A stretch of DNA of 64,000 nt, taken from NCBI RefSeq assembly GCF_003075045.1, contig NZ_QCZD01000003.1:62001-126000 (forward strand). The letters are read 5' to 3'. The notes beneath the pieces were generated by a model. It ran no database searches. It was not told where the DNA came from and was given only the letters and a program-made list of their open reading frames with translations. This stretch comes from Maribacter litoralis. Lineage in GTDB: Bacteria > Bacteroidota > Bacteroidia > Flavobacteriales > Flavobacteriaceae. This document shows positions 26,627-35,792 of this stretch, piece after piece. Position numbers and translations under genes: made by a program. The first letter of the stretch is position 1. Every line of letters starts with the position of its first letter.

Positions 26627-26634
26627 TATATTTG
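26627..26634 (+). promoter_or_regulatory. -7 element of the susC promoter
   Basis: TATATTTG matches the Bacteroidota TAnnTTTG. The -33 region (26603-26610) is only a T-run without the G, so this promoter looks weaker than those of PL6-1 and PL6-2. It overlaps the operator by two bases. Confidence 0.6.
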
Positions 26635-26668
26635 GTAAACCAAATTGGGTAACCAGTTTGGAAAACCA
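26633..26668. promoter_or_regulatory. Triple-repeat GntR-type operator, susC promoter
   Basis: TGGTAAACCA (26633-26642), TGGGTAACCA (26646-26655) and a third weaker TGGAAAACCA (26659-26668), all with a 13-bp period. The first two correspond to the pair found at the other three promoters; the third is unique to susC. Confidence 0.7.
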
Positions 26669-26956
26669 AAATTTACTTAGACTTAAATTAGTATCGAACT
26701 TTAAAATTAATCTAAACCCTATGATCAAAATTTAAAAACAAATCACCAATATCACTTTCAACAATCTAGCAAAAAAAGTTTTTTACAACGAATTATTTTA
26801 CCGCTTAACTTTCTTCCACAGCAAGAGTTATACATAACTGGAAGCAACGTGGGCTCGTAAAATAAGTAGAAATGGAAATTAACTCGATTTTCAATTTTTA
26901 AATGCTTTAACCTGACTTCAATAAGTCGAACTTAAATTAACATAACAAGACTACAA

Positions 26957-29900
26957 ATGAATTTAAAAACGAAATTAGCATTAGTGATGATGTTGCTCCT
27001 AAACATCTCCTTATTCGCACAAGAAGGGTATACTTTGACCGGTACGGTTACTGATGAAACAAGTATGCCAGTACCTGGTGCTAACGTTGTTATCCAAAAT
27101 ACGACGACAGGTACTTCTACAGATTTTGACGGTAATTACTCCATTACAGTTTCTAATGGAGATGTATTGGAATTTTCATCAATTGGTTATGCCAAAAAAG
27201 AAGTTACTATTAACGGACAGCAAACCTTAGACGTTGTTCTTGCAGAAGATGCCAGCCAACTTGAAGAGGTTGTTGTTGTAGGTTATGGTACAGTTAAAAA
27301 ATCTCATCTTACAGGTTCCGTAGCAAAAATTGATGGCGCAGAAGTTGCCGGTGTTCAAGTTGCTCGTGTAGATGACGCATTAGCAGGTAAATTACCTGGG
27401 GTAAGAATTCAAAATCAAAGTGGAGAGCCAGGTTCTGCTCCTAAAATTCAAATTAGAGCAGCTTCATCGGTTTCTGGTGATTCTGACCCGCTTATTGTAG
27501 TCGATGGCTTCCCTATTTCAGGTAATTTGGCAACAGTAAACCCTAACGATATAGAAAGTTTAGAAGTATTAAAAGATGCAGCATCAGCTGCAATTTATGG
27601 CTCTTTAGGTGCTAATGGTGTAATTTTGGTTACCACCAAGAAAGGAAAAAAAGGGAAAGTAAATTTTAGCTATAACACCTACACTAGTACTTCTAGTAAA
27701 TATGTTAAGGATATTGAAATGCTAAAGACCGCAGGTGAATGGGCTGAGGATTTACAATCTGGTGACTATGACCTATCTAATACAGACCCTGCTTTATTAC
27801 AATATAGATTAGATGCCTACACTAATGCCCCTGATGTTATTAGCATGGAAGATTGGCTTTTTAGAAATGGTAGTTCTACCAGCCATGATGTTAGCATAAG
27901 CGGTGGTTCTGAAAATATAAAAGCATTTGCTTCTTTAGGATATTTAAATACCGATGGTATTGTTAGAGGTCAAGGTTATGAAAGATATAATGGCCGTATG
28001 AACGTTGATGCTAACTTAAGCGAAAAGTTGAAAGCAGGATTAAGCATGAACGGGTTTGTAGGAGACCAAGAAATTGTGCCTTGGGAAATGAGAGATTTGT
28101 TAAGAGCTTACAGTATTAGCCCAGTATACCATACTCAAGAATCTATTGACTTCATTCAGCAATTAGATCAAACCAGACAATCTGTTTACGACGCAAGTGT
28201 TTTAAGAGGAGAACCAATAGAACAACTTAGCGACTCATTTGACAGTGGCTATAGAGGAATTGGTTTAGACCCAACAAGTATTTATGATCTACAACCAGGC
28301 GATGTAGTTCACGATTGGCAATATGGAAGAAACCAAAACGGAATTGGTGGAACTGGTGATGCTGGTGTAGGGTCAAAATTTAACGAATCTAGAAGATTTA
28401 AAAAGACCTATTTTGCTAATGCAAGTTCATATCTACAATATGAACTATTAGAAGGATTGAATTTAAAGACTATTTTTGGAGCTGATATTCAAGATACTCA
28501 AACTTATGAATATCATGGTCAAGTAACAGATGGTCAACAAAGATCAGACCGCTCTCAGTTATCTAATTCTAGTATTAAAAAATCTACTGTTTTAAGCACA
28601 ACAACCTTAAGTTACGCAAAAACATTTGCAGAAAAGCACGACATTACTGCTGTGATAGGTATGGAGTTTGTCAACACTTATTATAAAGGTACTTCATCAA
28701 ATGCTACGAATTTACCATTTGGTTTACCTCTTAATTATTCTTTTGTAAGCCCAGAAGACGTTAACACAACTACAATTGACGAAGAGCAGTCAAGAAGAGG
28801 CTTCTTTGGTAGGGTTGCTTATGCCTATGATAATCGTTATCTAATTTCTGCTTCTTTAAGAAGAGATGGTGACTCACGTTTTGGTGAAAATGAGAAGTAT
28901 GCGGTTTTCCCAGCTCTTTCATTGGGTTGGAATGTAAGCAACGAATCTTTCTTAGAAGATAACGACAAATTAAGTCTCTTAAAATTACGATTTAGCACAG
29001 GTTCTTTAGGCACTGCAGCTTTCTTAGGTTCTTACCAATCATTAAGTATCTTAGGTACTTCCCCAACCGCCTTCGGTACAGGGTTTCTAATTCCAGAGGA
29101 TGTGGCCAACCCTAACTTAACGTGGCAAACTAACACAGAGACAAACTATGGTGTTGATCTTGGGTTTATTAATAACCGTTTTAGGTTAAGTGCAGATTAT
29201 TATACTTCTGATGTTAATGACATGCTGATCAATCAAAGTATATCTGAAGTTAACGGAACTCCCTCTATCGCCTTAAATCGTGGTGATGTTACAAGTTCAG
29301 GTTTAGAATTAGAATTAACTACTAGACTAATTACTTCTGATGATTTCTCATGGAATGTTAGCGCCAACTATTCTACGGTCAATTCAGAAATTACAAGCTT
29401 AGGTGCTTTAGATGAATTACCAAGACAAGTTTATGGCGGTCCAAGTGGTAGAGGTGCAGAGTTCAGAAACTACGTTGGTGGCGAAATTGGTGAAATGTGG
29501 GGCTATGCTGTAACCAGCGAAGTTGAAACCCAATTTATTAATGACCCTTCAAGAAATATAGGTTTTGGTAGTTCTGAATGGTATGTTGTTGATCAAAACG
29601 GTGATGGCGAAATTACTTACGAGGGAGATTATGTTAAACTAGGATCTGCTACTCCAGATTTTTACTGGGGACTTTCCAGTGACATGACCTATAAGAATTT
29701 TGATTTTGCTTTCCAGTTTCAAGGTTCGCAAGGAGCAGAGGTTTATAACCTTGACCCAATATACTGGAAATCGCAGTTTGGTGGTAGATTAACAGATGCT
29801 TTTGATCCTGATGGTGACCGAATTGCCGATATTGGTCCTAACGCAGGAAAGCATTATGTTGAAACGAGAAATGCACATGGTGCACTTGTTCAAGATGCTT

Positions 29901-30160
29901 CATACATCGCATTAAGAAACCTCACCTTAGGTTATACTCTAAGCTCAGATTTAACAGAAAGAGTTGGTCTTAGCTCGTTGAGGGTTTATGCTGCAGCAAC
30001 GAACTTACTTTATATTATGGCAGATAATTACACTTCCTTTAACCCAGAAGGTGTAGAAGTTGAAAATTCTGGCTATGCAGGTCCAACTACTTATGGTTAT
30101 CAAGAAGGTGCAAGCCCTATCGTAAGAAGTTTCACTCTTGGTCTTAATGTTAATTTTTAA
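26957..30160 (+). CDS. susC: SusC-family TonB-dependent outer membrane receptor
   Basis: A 1067-residue SusC/RagA protein: signal peptide (ends LFAQ), N-terminal carboxypeptidase-regulatory-like domain (YTLTGTVTDETSMPVPGANV through SSIGYAKKEV, about 23-100), TonB/plug region (VVVGYGTVKKSHLTGSV, DPLIVVDGFPI, VLKDAASAAIYGSLGANGV), and a 22-stranded barrel ending with an aromatic residue (GLNVNF). With SusD it forms the pedal-bin importer of oligosaccharides, here probably alginate oligomers. It is preceded by the operator/promoter and followed by susD after 7 bp. Confidence 0.95.
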   Translation: MNLKTKLALVMMLLLNISLFAQEGYTLTGTVTDETSMPVPGANVVIQNTTTGTSTDFDGNYSITVSNGDVLEFSSIGYAKKEVTINGQQTLDVVLAEDASQLEEVVVVGYGTVKKSHLTGSVAKIDGAEVAGVQVARVDDALAGKLPGVRIQNQSGEPGSAPKIQIRAASSVSGDSDPLIVVDGFPISGNLATVNPNDIESLEVLKDAASAAIYGSLGANGVILVTTKKGKKGKVNFSYNTYTSTSSKYVKDIEMLKTAGEWAEDLQSGDYDLSNTDPALLQYRLDAYTNAPDVISMEDWLFRNGSSTSHDVSISGGSENIKAFASLGYLNTDGIVRGQGYERYNGRMNVDANLSEKLKAGLSMNGFVGDQEIVPWEMRDLLRAYSISPVYHTQESIDFIQQLDQTRQSVYDASVLRGEPIEQLSDSFDSGYRGIGLDPTSIYDLQPGDVVHDWQYGRNQNGIGGTGDAGVGSKFNESRRFKKTYFANASSYLQYELLEGLNLKTIFGADIQDTQTYEYHGQVTDGQQRSDRSQLSNSSIKKSTVLSTTTLSYAKTFAEKHDITAVIGMEFVNTYYKGTSSNATNLPFGLPLNYSFVSPEDVNTTTIDEEQSRRGFFGRVAYAYDNRYLISASLRRDGDSRFGENEKYAVFPALSLGWNVSNESFLEDNDKLSLLKLRFSTGSLGTAAFLGSYQSLSILGTSPTAFGTGFLIPEDVANPNLTWQTNTETNYGVDLGFINNRFRLSADYYTSDVNDMLINQSISEVNGTPSIALNRGDVTSSGLELELTTRLITSDDFSWNVSANYSTVNSEITSLGALDELPRQVYGGPSGRGAEFRNYVGGEIGEMWGYAVTSEVETQFINDPSRNIGFGSSEWYVVDQNGDGEITYEGDYVKLGSATPDFYWGLSSDMTYKNFDFAFQFQGSQGAEVYNLDPIYWKSQFGGRLTDAFDPDGDRIADIGPNAGKHYVETRNAHGALVQDASYIALRNLTLGYTLSSDLTERVGLSSLRVYAAATNLLYIMADNYTSFNPEGVEVENSGYAGPTTYGYQEGASPIVRSFTLGLNVNF

Positions 30161-30167
30161 AAAAGAA

Positions 30168-31505
30168 ATGATGACAAATATAAAATCTATATCTATAATA
30201 GCCATTTCCATGATGTTGATGATATCATGCGACAATGACCTAGATCAAACACCTCCTGTAGAACTTGAATCTAGTGCTTTAACAAATTTTGAAGGGGTTT
30301 TAAATGCTGCTTATTATTATCATACAGGTGTAGTTACACCACAAGCGGTAATGGGAGAATTTAGAGCTGATAATATTACTTTTGATGACGAACCGCCATA
30401 TCCAGATTTTCATACGTACAATTCTGATTTGGGAGGGTTGGCAGTATCAGAAATATTTTTTCGCCCTTTTTACAGCAATTTGTATAAGTCAATTTTAAGT
30501 GCCAATAATGTAATTGACAATTCTGACGATGCTACTCAAGTAGCAGAAGCTCAGTTCTTGAGAGGATTGTCATACTTTAAATTAGTTGTTGCCTTTGGCG
30601 ATGTTCCTTTAAATTTATCTCCTTCACCTGATTCTGCTGATTTATCGCTTTTAACTAGACAACCGGCTGAAGAAATTTATTCTGAAGTAATTATTCCCGA
30701 TTTAACTAGTGCAGCAGCTGGTTTAGACAATTCTGGGTTGGCTAATGGACGTGCATCAAAAATTGCCGCTCAAGGCTTATTAGGAAAAGTATACTTGTAT
30801 CTCAATGATTACCCAAATGCAAAAACTGCACTTGAAAATACAATAAATGCAGCTGCCGGTGCAGGGGTTACATTAGAACCTGATTTTGCCAATGTTGTTG
30901 TAGATGAAAGTTCTGAAATTCTATTTGCAACTCAGATATCAAGCTCTATTACCAATTCTGCAAGTGGAACTATTTTTTCCGGATGGTTTCAAGGTGGTGA
31001 CACAAAAGCAGATGAACAGAATGTAACCTTAAGTTTAATAGATGCATTTGAAGCAAGTAGTAACACTGGTGGCGGCACAGACCTAAGAGAGGAATTAACA
31101 ATCGATGTTGCATCTAGAAAAGGTGTAAAATATGCAGGTGGTCTTGACCAAGATTATATTGAATTGAGATTATCTGATGTTATACTAATGTATGCAGAAG
31201 CACTAAATAAAACTGGAGCACCAGCATCTACAGTTCTTCCTTTGTTAGACCCTATAAGAACAAGAGCAGGTCTAACTAGTTTAACAGGTACAGCAACCAC
31301 TCAAGCCGAGGTTGAAGCGGTTATTGCTCAAGAAAGAAGATTAGAATTGGCTTTTGAAGGCCATAGATGGTTTGATTTAGTTAGAACTGGCACTGTTGAT
31401 GCCACGATGGGACAAACTATTGATAGTAATTATTATGTATTTCCAATTCCACCGTCTGAAATACTTGCTAGTGATGGTGTAATTACACAAAACCCAGGGT
31501 ACTAA
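30168..31505 (+). CDS. susD: SusD/RagB-family glycan-binding lipoprotein
   Basis: The frame is open from 30138, but ATG 30168 (or 30171) starts the lipoprotein signal (MMLMISC). At 445 residues it is short for SusD (usually 500-600) but has the typical blocks: LSANNVIDNSDDATQVAEAQFLRGLSYFKLV, TPR-like helices, AKTALENTI, and the C-terminal RRLELAFEGHRWFDLVRTG followed by YVFPIPPSEI. It caps SusC and binds the glycan at the cell surface. No SusE/F-type surface glycan-binding gene follows; the unit ends with a terminator. Confidence 0.93.
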   Translation: MMTNIKSISIIAISMMLMISCDNDLDQTPPVELESSALTNFEGVLNAAYYYHTGVVTPQAVMGEFRADNITFDDEPPYPDFHTYNSDLGGLAVSEIFFRPFYSNLYKSILSANNVIDNSDDATQVAEAQFLRGLSYFKLVVAFGDVPLNLSPSPDSADLSLLTRQPAEEIYSEVIIPDLTSAAAGLDNSGLANGRASKIAAQGLLGKVYLYLNDYPNAKTALENTINAAAGAGVTLEPDFANVVVDESSEILFATQISSSITNSASGTIFSGWFQGGDTKADEQNVTLSLIDAFEASSNTGGGTDLREELTIDVASRKGVKYAGGLDQDYIELRLSDVILMYAEALNKTGAPASTVLPLLDPIRTRAGLTSLTGTATTQAEVEAVIAQERRLELAFEGHRWFDLVRTGTVDATMGQTIDSNYYVFPIPPSEILASDGVITQNPGY

Positions 31506-31543
31506 ATGATATAATTAACGAAGTTGTTTGAGTTGGTTTTTTA

Positions 31544-31580
31544 AAGATGGCTGGCTTTTGAGATAGCCAGCCCATCTTTT
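31544..31580 (+). terminator. Terminator of the susCD operon
   Basis: Stem AAGATGGCTGGCT / AGCCAGCCCATCTT with one bulged C and an 8-nt loop, ending in TTTT, 39 bp after the susD stop. Confidence 0.8.
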
Positions 31581-31623
31581 CCTTTAAAACTAAAGAAGTT
31601 CTGAACATTAGACCGACGAAAAA

Positions 31624-31653
31624 TTTGTTTATACAGTTATTTTTATAAATTTG
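31624..31653 (+). promoter_or_regulatory. Bacteroidota promoter of gntR
   Basis: TTTG (31624-31627), 18-nt spacer, TAAATTTG (31646-31653). The -7 box again overlaps the first palindrome of the operator by two bases. Confidence 0.7.
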
Positions 31654-31674
31654 ATAAACCAATCTGGTTAACCA
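31652..31674. promoter_or_regulatory. Tandem palindromic operator at gntR (autoregulation)
   Basis: TGATAAACCA (31652-31661, one deviation) and TGGTTAACCA (31665-31674), 13 bp apart as at the lyase promoters. It lies 28 bp before the gntR ATG, implying negative autoregulation. Confidence 0.7.
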
Positions 31675-31701
31675 ATTTTTTCGTAATTAATAATGTGAAC
31701 T

Positions 31702-32403
31702 ATGAAGATAGAAATCTTAACAAGAAATGAGCATAAGGAACTTCACAATACAATTATTGCCAAAATAAGAGATTTAATAATTGTTAAAAATCTTGAACCG
31801 GGCGACAAGTTGCCTTCTGAAAGAATGCTTTCGGAAAAATTTGAAGTAAGTAGAAACAATGTTCGTGAGGCTATACAAAAACTAGAATTCTATGGCATAC
31901 TGAAATCAAAACCACAAAGCGGAACGTTTGTGGCAGACATTGGCCCCGTGGCCATGAAAGGTATGATGAACGATATTCTTGCTTTAGAAGACCCAGATTT
32001 TAAATCGCTGGTAGAAACAAGAATACTCTTAGAACTTAAAACAGTAAGATTAGCCGCTAAAAGAAGAACTGATGATGATTTGGCAAAAATGGAAGAAGCT
32101 TTAGAATCATACAAAGAAAAAGTACTGAATAACGAAGATGCCGTACAAGAAGATTTGCTTTTTCATTTAGCTATTGCACAAGCATGTAGAAATAGTACCA
32201 TCAATAGAATGATGTTGATTATTACACCAGAAATCATCAACAACTTTGAAAAATATCATGTATGTGATAAGGATCAAGGTCCAAAAAGAATAAAAGAGCA
32301 TCAAAATATTTTTAATGCTATAAAAGAACAAGATACTCAACTAGCAAAACAAATGATGAAAGATCATTTCAACGAGCTATATAAGTATTGTTACAATATT
32401 TAA
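31702..32403 (+). CDS. GntR/FCD transcriptional regulator of the alginate locus
   Basis: A 233-residue regulator: winged helix-turn-helix about 10-75 (GDKLPSERMLSEKFEVSRNNVREAI... FYGILKSKPQSGTFV) and an all-helical FCD effector domain about 90-215 with Asp/His metal residues (LFHLAIAQAC, KEHQNIFNAI, MMKDHFNELY). FCD regulators of the FadR/UxuR/ExuR group bind TGGTnnACCA-type sites and respond to sugar acids. Four such operators lie in this locus, one upstream of its own gene. KDG, DEH or KDPG is the likely inducer; that part is inference. Followed by MFS and SDR genes. Confidence 0.9.
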   Translation: MKIEILTRNEHKELHNTIIAKIRDLIIVKNLEPGDKLPSERMLSEKFEVSRNNVREAIQKLEFYGILKSKPQSGTFVADIGPVAMKGMMNDILALEDPDFKSLVETRILLELKTVRLAAKRRTDDDLAKMEEALESYKEKVLNNEDAVQEDLLFHLAIAQACRNSTINRMMLIITPEIINNFEKYHVCDKDQGPKRIKEHQNIFNAIKEQDTQLAKQMMKDHFNELYKYCYNI

Positions 32404-32518
32404 AGGATACAATTTATCCATTTAACCAACTGAATGAAAATACAAGGGCATTTGAGCAACACCCTCAAAAGGCTAAATATTATCATCGACAAGCAATAAC
32501 CAATTAAAATAAAGAATT

Positions 32519-33817
32519 ATGAAAATTAGGGGTTTACGATGGTGGGTTATCGCTTTAATTGCATTAGCGACTATAATAAATTATATAGACAGACAATCTA
32601 TAGGTGTACTTTGGCCGGATATAGCCGAAGACCTTTTTCCTGAAAGCACCAACGACGAACGCAAAGAAATTTTCGCAACCATATCGGTGGTGTTTATGTT
32701 CGCATACGCATTCGGTCAAGCTATTTTCGGTAAAATTTTAGATTGGGTAGGTACTCGTATTGGCTTTGCATTATCCATTGGAGTTTGGTCTATTGCAACT
32801 GCCCTACATGCTTTAGCAAGAGGAGTTTTAAGTTTTGGTTTCTTTAGAACCATTCTAGGAATCGCTGAAGCCGGTAACTGGCCAGGAGCTGCAAAAGCCA
32901 ACGCAGAATGGTTTCCTACCGAAGAAAGAGCATTTGCACAAGGTTTATTTAATTCTGGTGCTGCTGTAGGTGGTATAATTGCAATACCTGCCATAGCTTT
33001 TATGACGGTTTACTTTAGCTGGCAAATGATATTTGTAATCGTTGGACTCCTAGGATTGTTATGGTTAATACCTTGGTTGATTTTAGTAAAAGCTCCTCCA
33101 AAAAAACATCCTTGGATTTCAGAGGAAGAACGTAATTATATTTTAACAGGTCAACAAAACCAAGATATCGATAATGATGGTACTCATGATGAAGGATATA
33201 ACCCAGATACCGGAAAATTACTATCTCACAAACAAAGTTGGGGTGTAATTATAGCCTCTGCAGCAATTGACCCAATTTGGTGGTTGTTCGTAGTATGGAT
33301 TCCAATATACCTTAACGAAGTATACGGTATGGATGTTAAGACAATTGGTATCTACGGATGGGTACCTTATGTTGGAGCAATGCTAGGCGCATGGTTCGGC
33401 GGCTTGTTTGCACAGAATCGATTAAAAGCGGGTTGGAGCGTAGATAAAACAAGAAAAATTATTATTACGATTGGTTGTCTTATTATGTTACCAAGCTTAT
33501 TGGCAATGGCAAATCCAGGCGGACCTACCACAGCTGTTATCATAATGGCGCTAATATTATTTGGTTTTCAAACTGCTATCGGAAATGTTCAAACTTTACC
33601 AAGTGATTTCTTTGGAGGTAAAACAATAGGAACATTATCTGGTATTGCCGGTATGGCAGCAAAATTAACAGCTGCAGCGCTAATTTACCTTGTACCATGG
33701 TTAACGTCAGGTGGAAATTACACACCAGCTTTCGTCATTGGAGCAACAATGGCAATAATTGCCCTAGCAAGTATCTGGATTTTATGTGGTAAAATAGAAC
33801 CCTTAAAACAAAAATAA
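32519..33817 (+). CDS. MFS hexuronate-type transporter
   Basis: A 432-residue 12-helix major facilitator of the anion:cation symporter (ExuT/GudP) group: TM1 with INYIDRQSIGVLWPDI, the TM2-3 loop GKILDWVGTRIG, and AEAGNWPGAAKANAEWFP, which is characteristic of hexuronate/glucarate carriers. A hydrophilic central loop (about 200-240) separates the halves. Located between gntR (115 bp) and the SDR (39 bp), it probably imports unsaturated uronate or DEH across the inner membrane. Orthologous arrangement is known from marine alginolytic Flavobacteriia. Confidence 0.9.
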   Translation: MKIRGLRWWVIALIALATIINYIDRQSIGVLWPDIAEDLFPESTNDERKEIFATISVVFMFAYAFGQAIFGKILDWVGTRIGFALSIGVWSIATALHALARGVLSFGFFRTILGIAEAGNWPGAAKANAEWFPTEERAFAQGLFNSGAAVGGIIAIPAIAFMTVYFSWQMIFVIVGLLGLLWLIPWLILVKAPPKKHPWISEEERNYILTGQQNQDIDNDGTHDEGYNPDTGKLLSHKQSWGVIIASAAIDPIWWLFVVWIPIYLNEVYGMDVKTIGIYGWVPYVGAMLGAWFGGLFAQNRLKAGWSVDKTRKIIITIGCLIMLPSLLAMANPGGPTTAVIIMALILFGFQTAIGNVQTLPSDFFGGKTIGTLSGIAGMAAKLTAAALIYLVPWLTSGGNYTPAFVIGATMAIIALASIWILCGKIEPLKQK

Positions 33818-33856
33818 CTAAGCATATAATTTTAATTAAAGTAAATAACAAAAGTA

Positions 33857-34621
33857 ATGAGTGAGTCAAACGGAAAAATAGCAGTAGTAACAGGAGCAAC
33901 TGGAGGTATCGGATTTGAAGTTGCTAAAAGATTAGGACAAGATGGGTATACGGTTATCTTAAACGGAATAGATGACGAAGCCGGTGCTCAAAGAATTAAA
34001 GAACTTACTGCAGAAGGAATTTCCGCAGAATACTTAGGTTTCGATGTTACCAACGAAGAAGCTGTAACCAAAAACATTAAAGCAATTGGTGAAAAGTATG
34101 GTAAAATAGACACATTGGTTAACAATGCTGGTGGATTAGGTGGTAGATCTCGTTTTGAAGAAATGACTACAGAATTTTACAGATCAGTTATGGCGTTGAA
34201 TCTTGATTCTACTTTCTTTGCTTCAAGAGCTGCAATTCCTTATCTTAAAAAAGGTGAGCACCCATCAATTATCAACTATACATCTAATGCAGGGTGGACT
34301 GCTGGTGGACCTGGAGCTGGTATCTACGGTACGTCTAAAGCAGGAGTTCACGCAATAACTAGAGCCTTGGCAAAAGATTTGGCAGAATATGGTATTAGAG
34401 CAAATGCAGTATCTCCTGGTACTATAGACACTCCTTTCCATGCACAGATCAAAGCTACTAAACCAGAAGTATTTGCTTCATGGGCAAACAATATCATGTT
34501 AGGTAGATTAGGACAACCAGAAGATGTTGCTGGTGTTGTTTCTTTCTTGGCCAGCAAAGATGCTTCTTTTATCACCGCAGAAACTATTCAAATTGGTGGT
34601 GGTCAAGCATTAGGAATTTAA
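33857..34621 (+). CDS. SDR-family reductase, probable DEH reductase
   Basis: A 254-residue classical short-chain dehydrogenase: VTGATGGIGFEV Rossmann motif, NNAGG, Ser143, Tyr157 and Lys161 (YGTSK). SDR enzymes in alginate loci reduce 4-deoxy-L-erythro-5-hexoseulose uronate (DEH) to 2-keto-3-deoxy-gluconate with NAD(P)H. An Asn/Asp cofactor determinant after beta-2 (ILNGIDDEAGA) lacks the basic residues usual for NADPH, hinting at NADH; this is tentative. It directly follows the MFS gene and its transcript ends at the hairpin inside the lacI 3' end. Confidence 0.87.
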   Translation: MSESNGKIAVVTGATGGIGFEVAKRLGQDGYTVILNGIDDEAGAQRIKELTAEGISAEYLGFDVTNEEAVTKNIKAIGEKYGKIDTLVNNAGGLGGRSRFEEMTTEFYRSVMALNLDSTFFASRAAIPYLKKGEHPSIINYTSNAGWTAGGPGAGIYGTSKAGVHAITRALAKDLAEYGIRANAVSPGTIDTPFHAQIKATKPEVFASWANNIMLGRLGQPEDVAGVVSFLASKDASFITAETIQIGGGQALGI

Positions 34622-34637
34622 TAGGAAAACTATTTTT

Positions 34638-35696
34638 TTATATATCAAAAGCGTTATCGTTATTTACGATGACGCTTTTTAATTTAGATGAATCCCTAAC
34701 GATCAATTGAGATTCTAAAATAATTTTATTCAACGTCTGCTTTACAACTTCTTTTTCAATATAGCTTAAAAATGTTTCGGCAGCCAACCTTCCAATTTGT
34801 GCACTATGTTGACTAACACTGGTTATGGAAGGGGTCACCAAAGATGTGAACGGTTCATTTCCAAAACCTACAAGTTTTATATCTTGGGGAACCTTTATAT
34901 TTTTTTCCTTTAAAACCTGCAAAGCTCCCAAAGCAGCATAATCACTGGCAACATACACAGCATCCGGTCTGTTTTTTAGAGCTAATAACTTTTCAATTTG
35001 CAATCTTCCATCATCCAAAGTTAAACCGCTTTCAATAAGTAATTCGTCTTCTGTAGGTAACTTATGTTTCTTAATTGCATCGACATAGCCGCGTATTCTG
35101 TTATTGAAAATTCTTGTTCTTCTAAATCCGCCTATATGTGCAATGCGTTTACACCCTTGGCCGACTAAATGATCCACGATCATATGACTACTTTGATAAT
35201 CATCAATACCAACATAATCCACATTTAGGTCATTCTCACCCCTATCGAACAAGATCAACGGAATACCCTTAGATTTAATTTTCTCATAATAAGAAAGATC
35301 AACGGTTTCATTGGCCATAGAAGCAATGATGCCATCAACTTGAGTATATAAAAGTGCATCAATATTCTTACACTCTTTTTCAAATGACTCGTTAGACTGG
35401 GTGATAATAATATTATACCCGGCCTTATTAAGAACTTCCTCCATATTTTCGACTACCGACGAAAAGAAATTACTATTCGTTCTTGGCACGATAACCCCTA
35501 CCAAATTACTTTTTCCTTTTCGTAAGGCACTTGCCAAATGATTAGGTTGGTAATTTAATTCTTCAGCGACTTGCTTAACGGCTTTTTTCGTCTTTATACT
35601 TATTCGCGCATCGTCATTTAAAGCTTTGGAAACCGCTGCGGTAGAAATATTCAAAACATTAGCAATGTCTTTTAAAGTTGTTCTTTTTTTATTCAA
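34638..35696 (-). CDS. LacI-family regulator of the KDG catabolic operon
   Basis: A 352-residue LacI/GalR protein. The N-terminal HTH is canonical (TTLKDIANVLNISTAAVSKAL, about 7-27) with hinge NHLASALRKGKSNLVGVIVP. The periplasmic-binding-like effector domain follows (LILFDRG, HIGGFRRTRIFNNR, AVYVASDYAALGAL). The start is TTG, forced by an in-frame stop immediately upstream and the position of the HTH. It is divergent from kdgK, and the intergenic region holds two mirror-image operators, so it regulates itself and the kdgK operon. KDG or KDPG is the probable inducer. Confidence 0.9.
   Translation of the reverse strand: MNKKRTTLKDIANVLNISTAAVSKALNDDARISIKTKKAVKQVAEELNYQPNHLASALRKGKSNLVGVIVPRTNSNFFSSVVENMEEVLNKAGYNIIITQSNESFEKECKNIDALLYTQVDGIIASMANETVDLSYYEKIKSKGIPLILFDRGENDLNVDYVGIDDYQSSHMIVDHLVGQGCKRIAHIGGFRRTRIFNNRIRGYVDAIKKHKLPTEDELLIESGLTLDDGRLQIEKLLALKNRPDAVYVASDYAALGALQVLKEKNIKVPQDIKLVGFGNEPFTSLVTPSITSVSQHSAQIGRLAAETFLSYIEKEVVKQTLNKIILESQLIVRDSSKLKSVIVNNDNAFDI
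34647..34683. terminator. Bidirectional terminator within the 3' end of lacI
   Basis: Stem AAAAGCGTTATCGT (34647-34660) / ACGATGACGCTTTT (34666-34679) with a TATTT loop and one G-T wobble, then T-run. It lies inside the last codons of the lacI gene (minus strand) and 25 bp after the SDR stop, so it can end both convergent transcripts. Confidence 0.75.
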
Positions 35697-35713
35697 TTAC
35701 TTTATATATATTT

Positions 35714-35729
35714 GTTTAATCGATTAACC
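35714..35729. promoter_or_regulatory. LacI operator 1 (lacI-proximal)
   Basis: GTTTAATCGATTAACC, with the TTAATCGATTAA palindrome and central CG typical of LacI-family sites. It abuts the -7 box of the lacI promoter. Confidence 0.85.
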
Positions 35730-35759
35730 AAAAGTAAGACTTTAATTGAAGTAAACAAA
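35729..35759 (-). promoter_or_regulatory. lacI promoter
   Basis: On the minus strand: TTTG (35759-35756), 19 nt, TACTTTTG (35736-35729), a full Bacteroidota consensus. The last base of the -7 box is the first base beside operator 1, so binding should repress lacI itself. Confidence 0.75.
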
Positions 35760-35792
35760 AAAGGTCTATTTTGGTTATTTTTTACCTAAAGT

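Larger units (their letters stand above)
26304..26956. other. 653-bp divergent intergenic region manA / susC
   Basis: AT-rich non-coding region. The part nearest manA holds only a possible minus-strand promoter. The middle holds the susC promoter and triple operator (26627-26668). The last about 300 bp would be an unusually long 5' leader of susC, with only a short hairpin (GACTT/AAGTC, 26914-26927) and no recognisable riboswitch or reading frame. Confidence 0.6.

Noticed and set aside
26643-26956. A riboswitch in the long susC leader
   Set aside because: Only a 5-bp hairpin is visible and no known aptamer pattern is present.
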